NCBI RefSeq assembly: GCF_002441655.1 | Contig: NZ_JXJU01000004.1 | Coordinates: 1 to 64,000 of the forward strand | DNA: 64,000 nucleotides | Direction: 5' to 3' | From: Lactococcus fujiensis JCM 16395 | GTDB taxonomy: Bacteria; Bacillota; Bacilli; Lactobacillales; Streptococcaceae | Shown: positions 42,781 through 51,315 of the stretch, one piece after another | Layout of the letters: the number at the start of each line of letters is the position of its first letter | How positions within the stretch are numbered: the stretch's first letter is position 1 | Notes under the pieces: generated by a model | The model's database searches: none | Seen by the model: only the letters and a program-made list of their open reading frames with translations | Told to the model about the DNA's origin: nothing | Program-made: the position numbers and the translations under genes

Positions 42781-42916
42781 GGCTCATAGCCTTATTTCCA
42801 TAATTACAATCCAGTCAACGCAAATTCTTAATTATTGTAATGGAAATAACCATGTCATGAATTTCAAATATTACAAAAATGTTATGAAATTATGACTGTT
42901 TTGCCTATTAATTATA
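42781..42916 (-). promoter_or_regulatory. murA leader: promoter plus long hairpin
   Basis: Minus-strand TGA-TATAAT (TATAAT at 42911-42916) starts a leader of about 150 bases. Within it, TTATTTCCAT (42792-42801) and ATGGAAATAA (42840-42849) are perfectly complementary, extended by ATTACAAT/ATTGTA pairing; GGCTcatAGCC (42781-42791) forms a second hairpin near the ribosome-binding site. A cis-acting RNA element is possible. An alternative promoter with TTGACT lies inside. Confidence 0.5.
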
Positions 42917-42934
42917 TCATAAAATAATTTTCGG

Positions 42935-43726
42935 CTATTCTATCTTGCTTGATTTAAGATAGTTTTGAATTTCATTCTGAAGTGACTTGGGTACAGTGTA
43001 GATCATTTCACGCCCTGAAAATGTGGGTTCCCCTCCATCAAGTGACTTTGTGACAAAGCCAAGTTGAGATGCAATAATTGAGCCAGCAGCATAGTCCCAA
43101 GGCTGTAAATTACTAAAATAGCCCATTAATTTTCCTTCAAATAAATCAGTATAACTTATTCCAGCAGAACCACTCGTTCGAACGCCTAAGGTTTGAAAAC
43201 TTAGATCCAATAGACCACCAGTGTTAGTCCGATACATATAGGCATTAACACCGATTAAGCTATAATGCAAATTGAAGTCTTTTTTCTTCAAAAGCCTGTC
43301 GTTACAATACGCTGCAGCTTCATCAGACCAATAAAGTCTTTCTTTCATGACATCCAAAATGATTCCAAATTTTCCGACCCCATATTCATAATAGGCCAAC
43401 ATTACCGCAAATTTATCTCGTTGAACAATAAAATTGGTCGTTCCGTCAATTGGATCCAAAATCCAGAGTGACGGAATGGACGCAGAAAATGCCGTTTTAA
43501 TTTCATCTTCTTCTGCTAAAATCAAATCGTCTGGAAACGCATGTTTTATTTGTCCGACTATATTTTTTTGAACGAGCTGATCATAATTAGTAACTAGGTC
43601 ATCTGGTCGTGTTTTTTCAGTAATTTTCACAGGCCCATTAATATTTTCGCGCAAAAAGGCGCCAGCAGCTTGAACCCATAATTTAGCTTGTTCAAGTTTA
43701 TTGGTGACTGACAAATTTTTTTCCAC
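42935..43726 (-). CDS. Inositol monophosphatase family protein
   Basis: About 263 residues, metal-dependent phosphatase of the SuhB/YktC type. Metal motifs are LAEEDEI and WILDPIDGTTNFI, with PWDYAAGSIIASQLG near the C-terminus. The start is unclear: GTG 43726, TTG 43735 and TTG 43714 are all possible and all overlap the end of the UPF0223 gene, so translation is coupled. Order spx-UPF0223-phosphatase is conserved in related Firmicutes. The true substrate is unknown. Confidence 0.85.
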   Translation of the reverse strand: MEKNLSVTNKLEQAKLWVQAAGAFLRENINGPVKITEKTRPDDLVTNYDQLVQKNIVGQIKHAFPDDLILAEEDEIKTAFSASIPSLWILDPIDGTTNFIVQRDKFAVMLAYYEYGVGKFGIILDVMKERLYWSDEAAAYCNDRLLKKKDFNLHYSLIGVNAYMYRTNTGGLLDLSFQTLGVRTSGSAGISYTDLFEGKLMGYFSNLQPWDYAAGSIIASQLGFVTKSLDGGEPTFSGREMIYTVPKSLQNEIQNYLKSSKIE

Positions 43727-43973
43727 TCGCTCCAACTTCCTTTACTGCTTGATAAATGGAATATCCACTGGCTTCTTCAAAAGAACGGCCAATTTGTTTC
43801 TCTTGCATTTTTGAAGGTACGACTTTTTTAAAGGCTTCATAATTTTCCTTAAAGACTGTCACTTCAACCTTTTGTTCGTAATATTTTTCTACTTGGTTTA
43901 AAAACGAAAGCACTACTGTCATCTCAGCAGTACTCCACGATAAATCAATTGGATATGAATAATTTTCTTTCAT
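43698..43973 (-). CDS. UPF0223 family protein (YktA)
   Basis: 91 residues. YSYPIDLSWSTAEMTVVLSF at the start and SEASGYS-type EEASGYSIYQAVKEV at the end define UPF0223. Small helical protein without known function. It starts one base after the spx stop and overlaps the phosphatase gene, so the three form an operon. Confidence 0.88.
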   Translation of the reverse strand: MKENYSYPIDLSWSTAEMTVVLSFLNQVEKYYEQKVEVTVFKENYEAFKKVVPSKMQEKQIGRSFEEASGYSIYQAVKEVGASGKKFVSHQ

Positions 43974-43974
43974 C

Positions 43975-44364
43975 TTAATTTTCTATTGAGCTAGACATTT
44001 CTGCTCGACGATAATCTCTTGGTAAAAAAGATCTAATTTCATCTTCGTTAAAGCCAATTTGCAGGCGCTTCTCATCTGTAATAATCGGGCGACGAAGCAA
44101 GTTGGGGTACTCAGATACAAGTTCAATAAGCTCATTTATCGTCAAACTATCAACATCAATCGCCAGTTTTTGAAAAACTTTTGAACGTGTTGAAATAATA
44201 TCCTCCGTCCCATTTTCTGTTTTTGTCAATATTTTGCGCAAATCATCAGGCGTTAGAGGTTGGGTTAAAATGTTGTGTTCTACATAGGGAACTTTATGTC
44301 CTTGCAACCAAGCCCGCGCTTTACGGCAACTTGTGCATGAAGGAGACAAATATAAATCAATCAA
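43975..44364 (-). CDS. spx: Spx/MgsR family redox regulator
   Basis: 129 residues, ArsC-like fold. The redox CxxC is C10-x-x-C13 in LSPSCTSCRKARAWL; EYPNLLRRPIITDEKRLQIG is the typical C-terminal stretch. Spx proteins bind the RNA polymerase alpha C-terminal domain and redirect transcription under oxidative or wall stress. The start codon is TTG, with AGGAAC five bases upstream. Lactococci carry several paralogues, so the number cannot be given. Confidence 0.88.
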   Translation of the reverse strand: MIDLYLSPSCTSCRKARAWLQGHKVPYVEHNILTQPLTPDDLRKILTKTENGTEDIISTRSKVFQKLAIDVDSLTINELIELVSEYPNLLRRPIITDEKRLQIGFNEDEIRSFLPRDYRRAEMSSSIEN

Positions 44365-44397
44365 TTTTTGTTCCTACTCTCATCATATTTTAAATAA

Positions 44398-44433
44398 TCT
44401 CACTATAATGGCCGCCTTTTTAATACAAAGGCG
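44398..44433 (-). promoter_or_regulatory. Probable spx promoter with inverted repeat
   Basis: Minus-strand TATAGT (44402-44407) is a likely -10. CGCCTTT-ttaatac-AAAGGCG (44413-44433) is a perfect 7-bp inverted repeat over the spacer and -35 region, a possible operator. Confidence 0.4.
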
Positions 44434-44508
44434 AGCCTCAAAAATTGATATTTGGAAACATCAATTTAAATTTATTTATTTTTAAAAAGCAAAAAGCTAA
44501 CATAAATA

Positions 44509-44574
44509 TTAAACACTTTTTAAATAGAAATAAGCATCTATTTTTGTTTTAACGTGATGATAATATTTAGCCAT
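44509..44574 (-). CDS. Possible 21-residue peptide or small RNA
   Basis: In the 279-base gap before spx, minus-strand TGT-TATAAT (44583-44588) lies eight bases before an ATG opening MAKYYHHVKTKIDAYFYLKS plus one residue and stop. A hairpin AAATTGAT/ATCAATTT (about 44437-44468) follows. Promoter, short frame and hairpin form a unit of about 140 bases, either a tiny leaderless gene or an sRNA, or just a distal spx promoter. Confidence 0.3.
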   Translation of the reverse strand: MAKYYHHVKTKIDAYFYLKSV

Positions 44575-44603
44575 TTTATTTTATTATAACAAAATATTTT
44601 TAG

Positions 44604-44632
44604 CAAAAAAAGCACAAATTGAAATTTTTGTG
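44604..44632 (-). terminator. Terminator of ypsA
   Basis: CACAAA (44613-44618) pairs with TTTGTG (44627-44632), followed by seven T on the minus strand. Confidence 0.75.
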
Positions 44633-44643
44633 AATTTTTTCGA

Positions 44644-45171
44644 TTATTCTTCATTCATTTCTTCATAAATATCCTGTAAATCTTCAAATGTTAAAAGGTC
44701 TAGATCATATTCAGGAATCGTTTCCATTTTTTCAACAAGATAATGTAATTTTGTTTCATTTTCTACATCATAGAAAACGAAAGCTCCCTCCGTATTTTCC
44801 AATAAGAATTCATTATACTGTCTAAATTGTTGTGGATTTTCATACTTTTGATAAGCAAATTTTATAAAATCTACATTTTTGAAAGCGGATAACTTTGTTT
44901 GATTACTTTCATTCCAATTTTGTCCATGAGTTTCAAAATCAAAAATTGTTGAAATTTGGAAAGGATATTCGGCTTGGAGTGCTTTAGCCACTTCCAGAGC
45001 CCAGTATTCAAACCCCATTGCACCAGTAAAAACAACCCATTCAAGTCCATTTTCTAAATATGAAGTGAGCCGTTTACGAATGGCTTTTTTTATGACTGTA
45101 ATTTTTAAGTCTTTTTCGTCAAAAATTCCTAAGTCAAAACTACTGTAACCTGTTACTAAAAGTGCGTTCAT
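44644..45171 (-). CDS. ypsA: YpsA/UPF0398 (DUF1273) SLOG-fold protein
   Basis: 175 residues. VTGYSSFDLGIFDEKD and WVVFTGAMGFEYWALEVA are the nucleotide-binding signatures of the DUF1273/SLOG family, related to the DprA fold. In Bacillus YpsA affects cell division; the ligand is unknown. GAGG precedes the ATG. It diverges from recU, as in many Firmicutes. Confidence 0.88.
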   Translation of the reverse strand: MNALLVTGYSSFDLGIFDEKDLKITVIKKAIRKRLTSYLENGLEWVVFTGAMGFEYWALEVAKALQAEYPFQISTIFDFETHGQNWNESNQTKLSAFKNVDFIKFAYQKYENPQQFRQYNEFLLENTEGAFVFYDVENETKLHYLVEKMETIPEYDLDLLTFEDLQDIYEEMNEE

Positions 45172-45196
45172 TTATCCTCTTTCCATGTTTAAAGTA

Positions 45197-45215
45197 TGCT
45201 ATAATGAACATTATA
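45197..45215. promoter_or_regulatory. Divergent -10 boxes of recU-pbp1A and ypsA
   Basis: Rightward TGC-TATAAT (45200-45205) and leftward TATAAT (45210-45215 on the minus strand) lie five bases apart, so the two promoters must compete for polymerase. Confidence 0.6.
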
Positions 45216-45285
45216 CTACACTTAGAAAAATCAAGAGTCTAATTTGCAAATTAAGATGCATCCTCTTGAATGTTAGGTATTTCAA

Positions 45286-45999
45286 ATGATTAAGTATCCG
45301 AACGGTATAAAAAGACCTGCTGGAATGAAAATTCAAGAGAAAAACCTGCCTGAAAAAAATGGGGCAACGCAAGTAAAGTTGTCCAAAAAGGTGGAAAAAA
45401 AGCAAGTAAAATCTAATTTGCCATCTCTTAAGTCATTCACAAAATCAACGGTCGAATTTGGTAAACGCGGTATGAATTTTGAGGCAGAAATTAATGCAAC
45501 CAATGATTACTATTTAACACATGGAATGGCCGTGGTCCATAAGAAGCCAACACCGATTCAAATCGTGAAAGTCGATTATCCTAAGAGGAGCCGAGCTAAA
45601 ATAACAGAAGCTTATTTTCGTCAAGCTTCGACAACTGACTACTCCGGCGTTTGGCAAGGCAAATACATTGATTTTGAGGCCAAAGAAACACAACAGAAAA
45701 CTGTTTTCCCACTCAAAAATTTTCACGATCATCAAATCATACACATGGAAAATGTGATTAAACAAGGTGGAATTGCCTTTGTCTTACTTCATTTCGCAAC
45801 TCTAAATGCGACCTATTTACTTCCAGCATCAAATCTGATAAAATTTTATTATGAGAAACATGGCTTAAAGTCGATTCCGCTCGATTTTATCAAGAAATAT
45901 GGGCACGAAATTACAACGGAACAGATTCCAAGGATTCCTTATTTAGATATATTAATTGAACACTATGAGGTACAGAAAAATCAAAACGATAAAAAATAG
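45286..45999 (+). CDS. recU: Holliday junction resolvase RecU
   Basis: 237 residues, PD-(D/E)xK nuclease resolving recombination junctions. Active-site regions are [32 protein letters not shown], and [11 protein letters not shown] in the stalk. The first 55 residues are basic and about 35 longer than streptococcal RecU as I recall it. AGGT precedes the ATG. The gene overlaps pbp1A, an association conserved across Firmicutes. Confidence 0.93.
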   Translation: MIKYPNGIKRPAGMKIQEKNLPEKNGATQVKLSKKVEKKQVKSNLPSLKSFTKSTVEFGKRGMNFEAEINATNDYYLTHGMAVVHKKPTPIQIVKVDYPKRSRAKITEAYFRQASTTDYSGVWQGKYIDFEAKETQQKTVFPLKNFHDHQIIHMENVIKQGGIAFVLLHFATLNATYLLPASNLIKFYYEKHGLKSIPLDFIKKYGHEITTEQIPRIPYLDILIEHYEVQKNQNDKK

Positions 46000-48031
46000 T
46001 CCAAAAAATGAGCCGAGAACAACAAAACGAAAATGGTTGACTGCTATCAAAGTCTTTTTTATTATCATTCTATCAACTATTATTCTTGCTGTTTTTGCAG
46101 GTGGAGCAATTTTTGTTTATTATGCCAAAGATGCACCCAAGTTAGATTTAAGTCAGCTTGAATCTGCCCCGTCAAGCCAGTATTTTGATGCATCAGGTAA
46201 TGTTGTCGCTACAATGGGTGCTGAAAACAGAACACTTGTCGAAACAGATAATATCCCAATTCTTTTGGTTAATGCGGTTACTTCGATTGAGGACCACCGC
46301 TTTTTCAGTACGCGCGGTATTGACCCTGTTCGTATCGCTGGTTCTTTTTTACATAACTTAAAAGGAGATTCGCTAAATGGTGGTTCAACTTTGGATATGC
46401 AATTAATTAAACTGGGTATGTTTTCGACGAGTAAATCTGATCAGAATTTAAAAGTAAAGGTCCAAGAAGCCTGGCTTGCCTTGCAATTAGATCAGAAATG
46501 GACGAAAGAACAAATTTTTACTGCTTATGTCAATAAAGTTAATATGGCGAATGGTTATTACGGAATGGGAACTGCTGCAAAAGCATATTATGGGAAGTCC
46601 TTAACAGAACTTTCGATTGCACAAATTGCCTTGTTAGCTGGGATGCCCCAAGCCCCTTCAACATACAACCCTTATACTAACCCTTCTGCAGCGCAATATC
46701 GTCGTGATTTAGTCATCAATGCCATGTATAAATATGGAAAAATTACCGATGCTCAGAAAAAGGAAGCTCTAGCCACCCCAATAAAATCGGGCTTGCAAAC
46801 ATTAACACAAAGTGTTTCGATACCCGCCTTCGCGGATAATTTCTTAAAACAAGCTAAGGCTCAAGCGGACAAATTAGCCAAAGTCGATACAGCAACAGCT
46901 GGTGTAAAGGTCTATACAACTCTCGACCCAAATGCCCAACAAAATTTATATAATATTGTCAATACTGACCAATATGTGACCTATCCTGATAAGAATTTCC
47001 AAGTGGCATCAACTTTAGTTAATGTCCAAACCGGCGCAGTTGTCGCACAAATTGGGATGCGCAATGTCCCTGATAATACAACTTTTGGTTCAAATTATGC
47101 GGTACAAACTGACCGCGACTGGGGTTCAGCAATGAAACCTTTAGTTGATTACGGTCCAGCATTTGAGAATGGTATCTACACCTCGACGAGTGATACCGTT
47201 GTGGATGGTCCCTCTTCTTATCCAGACGGAACCCCACTAAGTAACTGGGATAATACCTATTTAGGTACATTGACCGTCAAACAAGCACTCGATTATTCAC
47301 GCAACATCCCTGCGGTGAAAACATTAATCAAGGTTGGGCTGACTGATTCAAATAATTTCTTACAAAAAGTTGGAATTAATTTGTCACCAATGGTTTATGC
47401 CAATGCGATTTCAAGTCACACATCCAATGCTTCCGGCGGAGCAAGTTCTGTTTCCATGGCTTCTGCCTATGCTGCATTTGCCAATTCAGGAGTCTACACG
47501 AAACCTTTCTATGTGACAAAAGTTGTTTTCCCCGATGGTCATGAACTTGATTATAAACCTGAAAAAACTCAAGCAATGAAGCCTTCAACTGCTTATATAA
47601 TAACTAATATGCTTAAAGGTGTTGTTCAATTACCAGTTTCAGTTTCGGTAGGGGGAAATGCTGCTCTGCCAGGACTGACCGCTCTTGCGGGTAAGACGGG
47701 GACTTCAAATTACACCACTGAACAAAGAAACGAAATTGATAAAAAAATTGGAAATGTAACTGGAATGGTCTCACCTGACGAAAACTTTGTTGGATATACC
47801 CCACAATACTCAATGGCAGTTTGGACGGGATATAAAAATATGATGACACCAGTTTATGGTCAAGGCATAATGTGTGCCACTAGCGTCTTTAGAAGCATGA
47901 TGCAAGTGCTATACCCTAATCCATCTTCAGTAGCTGACTGGACAGCCCCCGATACTGTAACCGACAATGGTTCTTCCGTTTCAGTCAACAACACTGGTTC
48001 AACTTCAAATAATACGACAAATGGACAATAG
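45965..48031 (+). CDS. pbp1A: Class A penicillin-binding protein 1A
   Basis: About 688 residues. A membrane anchor lies at about 25-50, a GT51 transglycosylase domain follows ([20 protein letters not shown], with the catalytic E), then the transpeptidase domain with S-A-M-K in [12 protein letters not shown] in [10 protein letters not shown] and KTGT in [10 protein letters not shown]. The tail is rich in Ser, Asn and Thr. It builds peptidoglycan. The ATG at 45965 overlaps recU by 35 bases and lacks a ribosome-binding site, so translation is coupled. Confidence 0.94.
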   Translation: MRYRKIKTIKNSPKNEPRTTKRKWLTAIKVFFIIILSTIILAVFAGGAIFVYYAKDAPKLDLSQLESAPSSQYFDASGNVVATMGAENRTLVETDNIPILLVNAVTSIEDHRFFSTRGIDPVRIAGSFLHNLKGDSLNGGSTLDMQLIKLGMFSTSKSDQNLKVKVQEAWLALQLDQKWTKEQIFTAYVNKVNMANGYYGMGTAAKAYYGKSLTELSIAQIALLAGMPQAPSTYNPYTNPSAAQYRRDLVINAMYKYGKITDAQKKEALATPIKSGLQTLTQSVSIPAFADNFLKQAKAQADKLAKVDTATAGVKVYTTLDPNAQQNLYNIVNTDQYVTYPDKNFQVASTLVNVQTGAVVAQIGMRNVPDNTTFGSNYAVQTDRDWGSAMKPLVDYGPAFENGIYTSTSDTVVDGPSSYPDGTPLSNWDNTYLGTLTVKQALDYSRNIPAVKTLIKVGLTDSNNFLQKVGINLSPMVYANAISSHTSNASGGASSVSMASAYAAFANSGVYTKPFYVTKVVFPDGHELDYKPEKTQAMKPSTAYIITNMLKGVVQLPVSVSVGGNAALPGLTALAGKTGTSNYTTEQRNEIDKKIGNVTGMVSPDENFVGYTPQYSMAVWTGYKNMMTPVYGQGIMCATSVFRSMMQVLYPNPSSVADWTAPDTVTDNGSSVSVNNTGSTSNNTTNGQ

Positions 48032-48035
48032 TAAA

Positions 48036-48662
48036 ATGAAAATTGAAAAACTTGTCAATCCAATTGCTCAGGAGAACACTTATCTTCTGAGCAATTCTTC
48101 TGCTTGCATGGTGATAGATCCTGGCAGTTCCCCTAAACCCATTGTTGAGCATCTAACCAACCTAGGCGTGCCTCTGGTTGCGATTTTATTGACTCACGCG
48201 CATTTTGATCACATGATGGGGCTCAAATTGCTTAAGGATACCTATCCTGACTGCCCAATTTATTTGCACGAGGCCGAGAAAGAATGGCCTCATCGCCCCG
48301 ATTTGAATGCTTCACGTTTATTAATGCATGATGACATTATTGCACCAGATGCGGATGACTTTTACAAAATACGTTACAATTATGAGATTTCTGGATTTAA
48401 TTTCAGAATCTTGGAAACACCAGGTCATTCAATTGGTGGGGTGAGTCTTGTCTTTGACCAAGAAAAAATCGTTTTTACTGGAGACGCGTTATTTAAAAAT
48501 GCAATCGGGCGTTGGGACCTGCCAACTGGAAATTATGAACAACTCATTCACTCAATTCGAACGCAGTTGTTGAGCTTAAATTCAGAATTTGAAATTTCAC
48601 CTGGACATGGACCGAAGTCTACGATTGAGCTTGAAAAAAATAATAATCCCTTCTTAAAATAA
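48036..48662 (+). CDS. MBL-fold hydrolase, glyoxalase II-like
   Basis: 208 residues from ATG 48036, four bases after pbp1A. Metal motif H54-x-H56-x-D58-H59 in LTHAHFDHMMG, later H in ETPGHSIGG, D in FTGDALF and H in SPGHGPKS. The family (YcbL/YqgX type) hydrolyses thioesters such as S-lactoylglutathione, but the physiological substrate is not known here. An ATG at 48021 is an alternative start. Confidence 0.87.
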   Translation: MKIEKLVNPIAQENTYLLSNSSACMVIDPGSSPKPIVEHLTNLGVPLVAILLTHAHFDHMMGLKLLKDTYPDCPIYLHEAEKEWPHRPDLNASRLLMHDDIIAPDADDFYKIRYNYEISGFNFRILETPGHSIGGVSLVFDQEKIVFTGDALFKNAIGRWDLPTGNYEQLIHSIRTQLLSLNSEFEISPGHGPKSTIELEKNNNPFLK

Positions 48663-48688
48663 AATAAGGCCTAGGCCTTATTTTTATA
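48662..48688 (+). terminator. Terminator of recU-pbp1A-MBL operon
   Basis: Perfect 22-base palindrome (48662-48683) of AAATAAGGCC, TA and its complement, followed by T residues. Shares the GGCCTAGGCC core with the terminator at 41265. Confidence 0.8.
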
Positions 48689-48849
48689 TTGTTTTGCTAT
48701 TCCAATAGATAATATCTTACTATTTAATTTATTACGTATTTTGCCTTTTGTTATTTAATAAAAAATATTACTCGAATCATTCCATCCGATCAATTGGCCT
48801 TGTAAAACGATAAGCTTTCTGTACATTTAGACTTAAACGAGTCTGCTTA

Positions 48850-48888
48850 AAAATAAAAAACATAAAGGTATATTTCTTTATGTTTTTT
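48850..48888 (-). terminator. Terminator of the autolysin gene
   Basis: AAAAACATAAAG (48856-48867) pairs with CTTTATGTTTTT (48876-48887). T-rich on both sides. Confidence 0.75.
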
Positions 48889-48897
48889 TGTGATCTG

Positions 48898-50019
48898 TTA
48901 AATTAATATCGTTTGTCCCGGTAAAATTGTTTGATTGGTACCAATACCATTTATTTCAGCCAAACGTTCGGCTGTCATACCATTAGCTGATGCAATTGAG
49001 TATAGACTTTCACCGGCTACAACAGTGTGAGCATAACGAGAATTAGTTGTTGCCGTAGAACTTGTTGCACTGTATGAACTCCTTGTGCTTGCTGTGGTGT
49101 TAGAAGATGAATTTGCAGAAACAATCAATTTTTGTCCAATGTGAATTGTACTATTAATATCCGAAATTCCATTGGCGTTCATTAAGTGACGGATGCTCAT
49201 CCCATATTGTGCTGCTATTGAAGACAAACTATCACCTGATTTGACTGTATATGAGCCAGTGCCAGAACTTGAACTCAAGTTTGTAGTGGTAGAACTGGCT
49301 TGTGAGACTCCTGTGATTTTCAAGACTTGACCAACTTGCAGGCTATTTCCATCAGATAATCCATTGACCGAAATCAATCGAGCAGTCGTCGTGCTATATT
49401 GTGCTGCTATTGCAGACAGTGTATCACCAGACTTGACTGTATATGAACTTGCTCCAGATGCTGATGAATTCGAACTGCTTCTAAGTGATGATGATGGAAC
49501 TCCACCATTGTCATAAGCCGTCAGACCTAACTCAGCAATTAAATAGTTCAACTTTTTAGAATAATTTGGATCAGTTGCATATCGCCCCTGCAACCAAGCA
49601 GTCGCCTCACGATAGGAACTCGTATTCTCCCGCCAAGCACCTGCATATAATTTGGATCCACGAAGCAATTGAGCTTGTGCAATACATGCTTCGTAGAGCG
49701 AATTATAAGATTGGAAAGGTTGAACAACTGTAGTCATTTGGCCATTAATATATTCTTGAGTGGGCAAGTAAACAGGATTACCCGACGTATATTTTACACC
49801 AAAAATATTGTTATAATTATTAGCCAAACCACTTTGACCATGACTACTTTCCAGAATTCCTTGAGCAATCATGACAGACGGATAAAGACCAAACTGATTT
49901 GCAATAGGAGTTGCCGCTTGAGCAATCGAGGTAACTGACAAAGCCTGAGCTTTGACACCTGTCAGTGCTGATACTGCTAAAACAGATGCTCCCAACGCAA
50001 ATTGATATCTTTTCTTCAT
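48898..50019 (-). CDS. AcmA-like N-acetylglucosaminidase with three LysM
   Basis: 373 residues: a signal peptide cut near 25-27 (TGVKAQA), a GH73 glucosaminidase domain at about 28-170 with the catalytic glutamate in IAQGILESSHGQSGLANNY, and three LysM repeats at 193-236, 257-300 and 330-373 joined by Ser/Thr-rich linkers. It is the architecture of the major lactococcal autolysin AcmA, which separates daughter cells, though shorter than the 437-residue L. lactis protein. It could be acmA or a paralogue. Transcribed alone from a promoter at 50075-50104. Confidence 0.9.
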   Translation of the reverse strand: MKKRYQFALGASVLAVSALTGVKAQALSVTSIAQAATPIANQFGLYPSVMIAQGILESSHGQSGLANNYNNIFGVKYTSGNPVYLPTQEYINGQMTTVVQPFQSYNSLYEACIAQAQLLRGSKLYAGAWRENTSSYREATAWLQGRYATDPNYSKKLNYLIAELGLTAYDNGGVPSSSLRSSSNSSASGASSYTVKSGDTLSAIAAQYSTTTARLISVNGLSDGNSLQVGQVLKITGVSQASSTTTNLSSSSGTGSYTVKSGDSLSSIAAQYGMSIRHLMNANGISDINSTIHIGQKLIVSANSSSNTTASTRSSYSATSSTATTNSRYAHTVVAGESLYSIASANGMTAERLAEINGIGTNQTILPGQTILI

Positions 50020-50074
50020 TAATAATTCTCACTTTCATTCCAAGTCTTTAATGATGACATTATTCTTAATCTTT

Positions 50075-50104
50075 ATTATAATAAAAATGTAAAGCATTTG
50101 TAAA
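50075..50104 (-). promoter_or_regulatory. Autolysin gene promoter
   Basis: Minus-strand TTTACA (50099-50104), 18 bases, TATAAT (50075-50080). A second TTTACA lies at 50088-50093, giving a GCTTTACA direct repeat. Confidence 0.6.
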
Positions 50105-50132
50105 GCTATTTCAATTATAAACATAAAATAGA

Positions 50133-50205
50133 GCCATAAAAAAAGCTAAATCCGATATAAGTTTTTTTTATAGCCAGATTCATTTTTTATTGTAAAATAG
50201 AAATA
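50133..50205 (+). promoter_or_regulatory. Upstream region of cysK with hairpin
   Basis: ATAAAAAAA (about 50138) and TTTTTTTAT (about 50165) can pair. TTG-TAAAAT near 50190 is the likely -10. Sulfur-gene regulator (CmbR-type) control would be expected, but I found no clear box. Confidence 0.35.
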
Positions 50206-50230
50206 TACAAATTACTAATGAGGTCGAAAA

Positions 50231-51166
50231 ATGAGTAAAATCTATGAGAATATCACTGAATTAATTGGTCAAACACCAATTCTTAAACTCCAAAATACGC
50301 CTGCTGATGCAGCCGATGTTTATGTGAAGCTTGAAAGCTTTAACCCTGGCGGTTCAGTCAAAGACCGTATCGCTTTGGCTATGATTAAGCAAGCTGAATT
50401 AGACGGGAAGTTAAAAGCGGGCGGTACAATTGTTGAACCAACTTCGGGAAATACTGGTATTGGTTTAGCATTCGTGGGTGCAGCTTTAGGCTACAAAGTA
50501 GTTATTGTTATGCCTGAGAGCTTCTCTATTGAACGCCGCAAATTAATCCAAGCTTACGGGGCTGATTTAGTATTAACCCCAGCCGCTGGTGGAATGGGCG
50601 CTGCTATTGCTAAAGCAAAAGAATTGTCAGAAGAAAAAGGGTATTTCCTTGCGATGCAATTTGAAAACCCAGCTAACCCAGCAATTCATGAACAAACTAC
50701 TGGTGCAGAGATAATCGATGCCTTCGGCATAACTGCAGACCATATCGGACTAGATGCCTTTGTTGCAGGTGCAGGAACTGGTGGAACAATTACAGGAGTT
50801 TCCCACGCCCTCAAAAAAGCTAACGCGAACATCAAAACTTTTGTCGTTGAAGCCGCTGAATCTTCAATTCTATCAGGTAATGCAGCAGGACCACATAAAA
50901 TTCAAGGGATTTCTGCAGGATTCATTCCACCAATCTTGGATACAAAATCCTACGATGAAGTAATTGCTGTCAAGGGTGACGATGCGATAAAGACTGCCCG
51001 TGGAATTGGCGCAAGTGAAGGTTTCCTTGTTGGAATTTCATCTGGTGCAGCTATTTATGCCGCAATTGAAGTTGCTAAAAAATTAGGTGTGGGTCATAAG
51101 GTTCTAGCGCTTACTCCTGATAATGGAGAACGTTACTTATCAACTGTTTTATACGATTTTGACTAA
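50231..51166 (+). CDS. cysK: Cysteine synthase A
   Basis: 311 residues, O-acetylserine sulfhydrylase, PLP-dependent. The PLP lysine is in [17 protein letters not shown], phosphate loop in GTGGTITGV, substrate loop PTSGNTGIG. It makes cysteine from O-acetylserine and sulfide, so it supplies the substrate of the two cysteine desulfurases in this window. No serine acetyltransferase gene is adjacent. Confidence 0.95.
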   Translation: MSKIYENITELIGQTPILKLQNTPADAADVYVKLESFNPGGSVKDRIALAMIKQAELDGKLKAGGTIVEPTSGNTGIGLAFVGAALGYKVVIVMPESFSIERRKLIQAYGADLVLTPAAGGMGAAIAKAKELSEEKGYFLAMQFENPANPAIHEQTTGAEIIDAFGITADHIGLDAFVAGAGTGGTITGVSHALKKANANIKTFVVEAAESSILSGNAAGPHKIQGISAGFIPPILDTKSYDEVIAVKGDDAIKTARGIGASEGFLVGISSGAAIYAAIEVAKKLGVGHKVLALTPDNGERYLSTVLYDFD

Positions 51167-51175
51167 ACAAACCAA

Positions 51176-51205
51176 AAGAAAGAGAACAAACTCGTTCTTT
51201 TTCTT
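51176..51205 (+). terminator. Terminator of cysK
   Basis: GAAAGAGAAC and GTTCTTTTTC form a stem over a six-base loop, then T-rich. Confidence 0.75.
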
Positions 51206-51247
51206 CTGCAAATTTTTGCAATAATTGTTCAAAATAGTAAAAAATAA

Positions 51248-51275
51248 TTGACAAAAATATAGAGCGTAATACAAT
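51248..51275 (+). promoter_or_regulatory. Promoter of the peptide-binding lipoprotein gene
   Basis: TTGACA (51248-51253), 16 bases, TACAAT (51270-51275). Confidence 0.7.
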
Positions 51276-51315
51276 TAAAGAGGAAAAAATTATGCTTATT
51301 TTTATGGGAGATAAA

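Noticed and set aside
48898-49500. Repeated segments suggesting a repeat array
   Set aside because: They are the three LysM repeats and Ser/Thr linkers of the autolysin, not DNA repeats with spacers; no CRISPR found anywhere.
50133-50205. CmbR-type regulator box before cysK
   Set aside because: The best A-rich segment has at least two mismatches to the consensus I recall and the region is AT-rich throughout.
51220-51245. CodY box before the peptide-binding lipoprotein gene
   Set aside because: Best alignment has five mismatches of fifteen.
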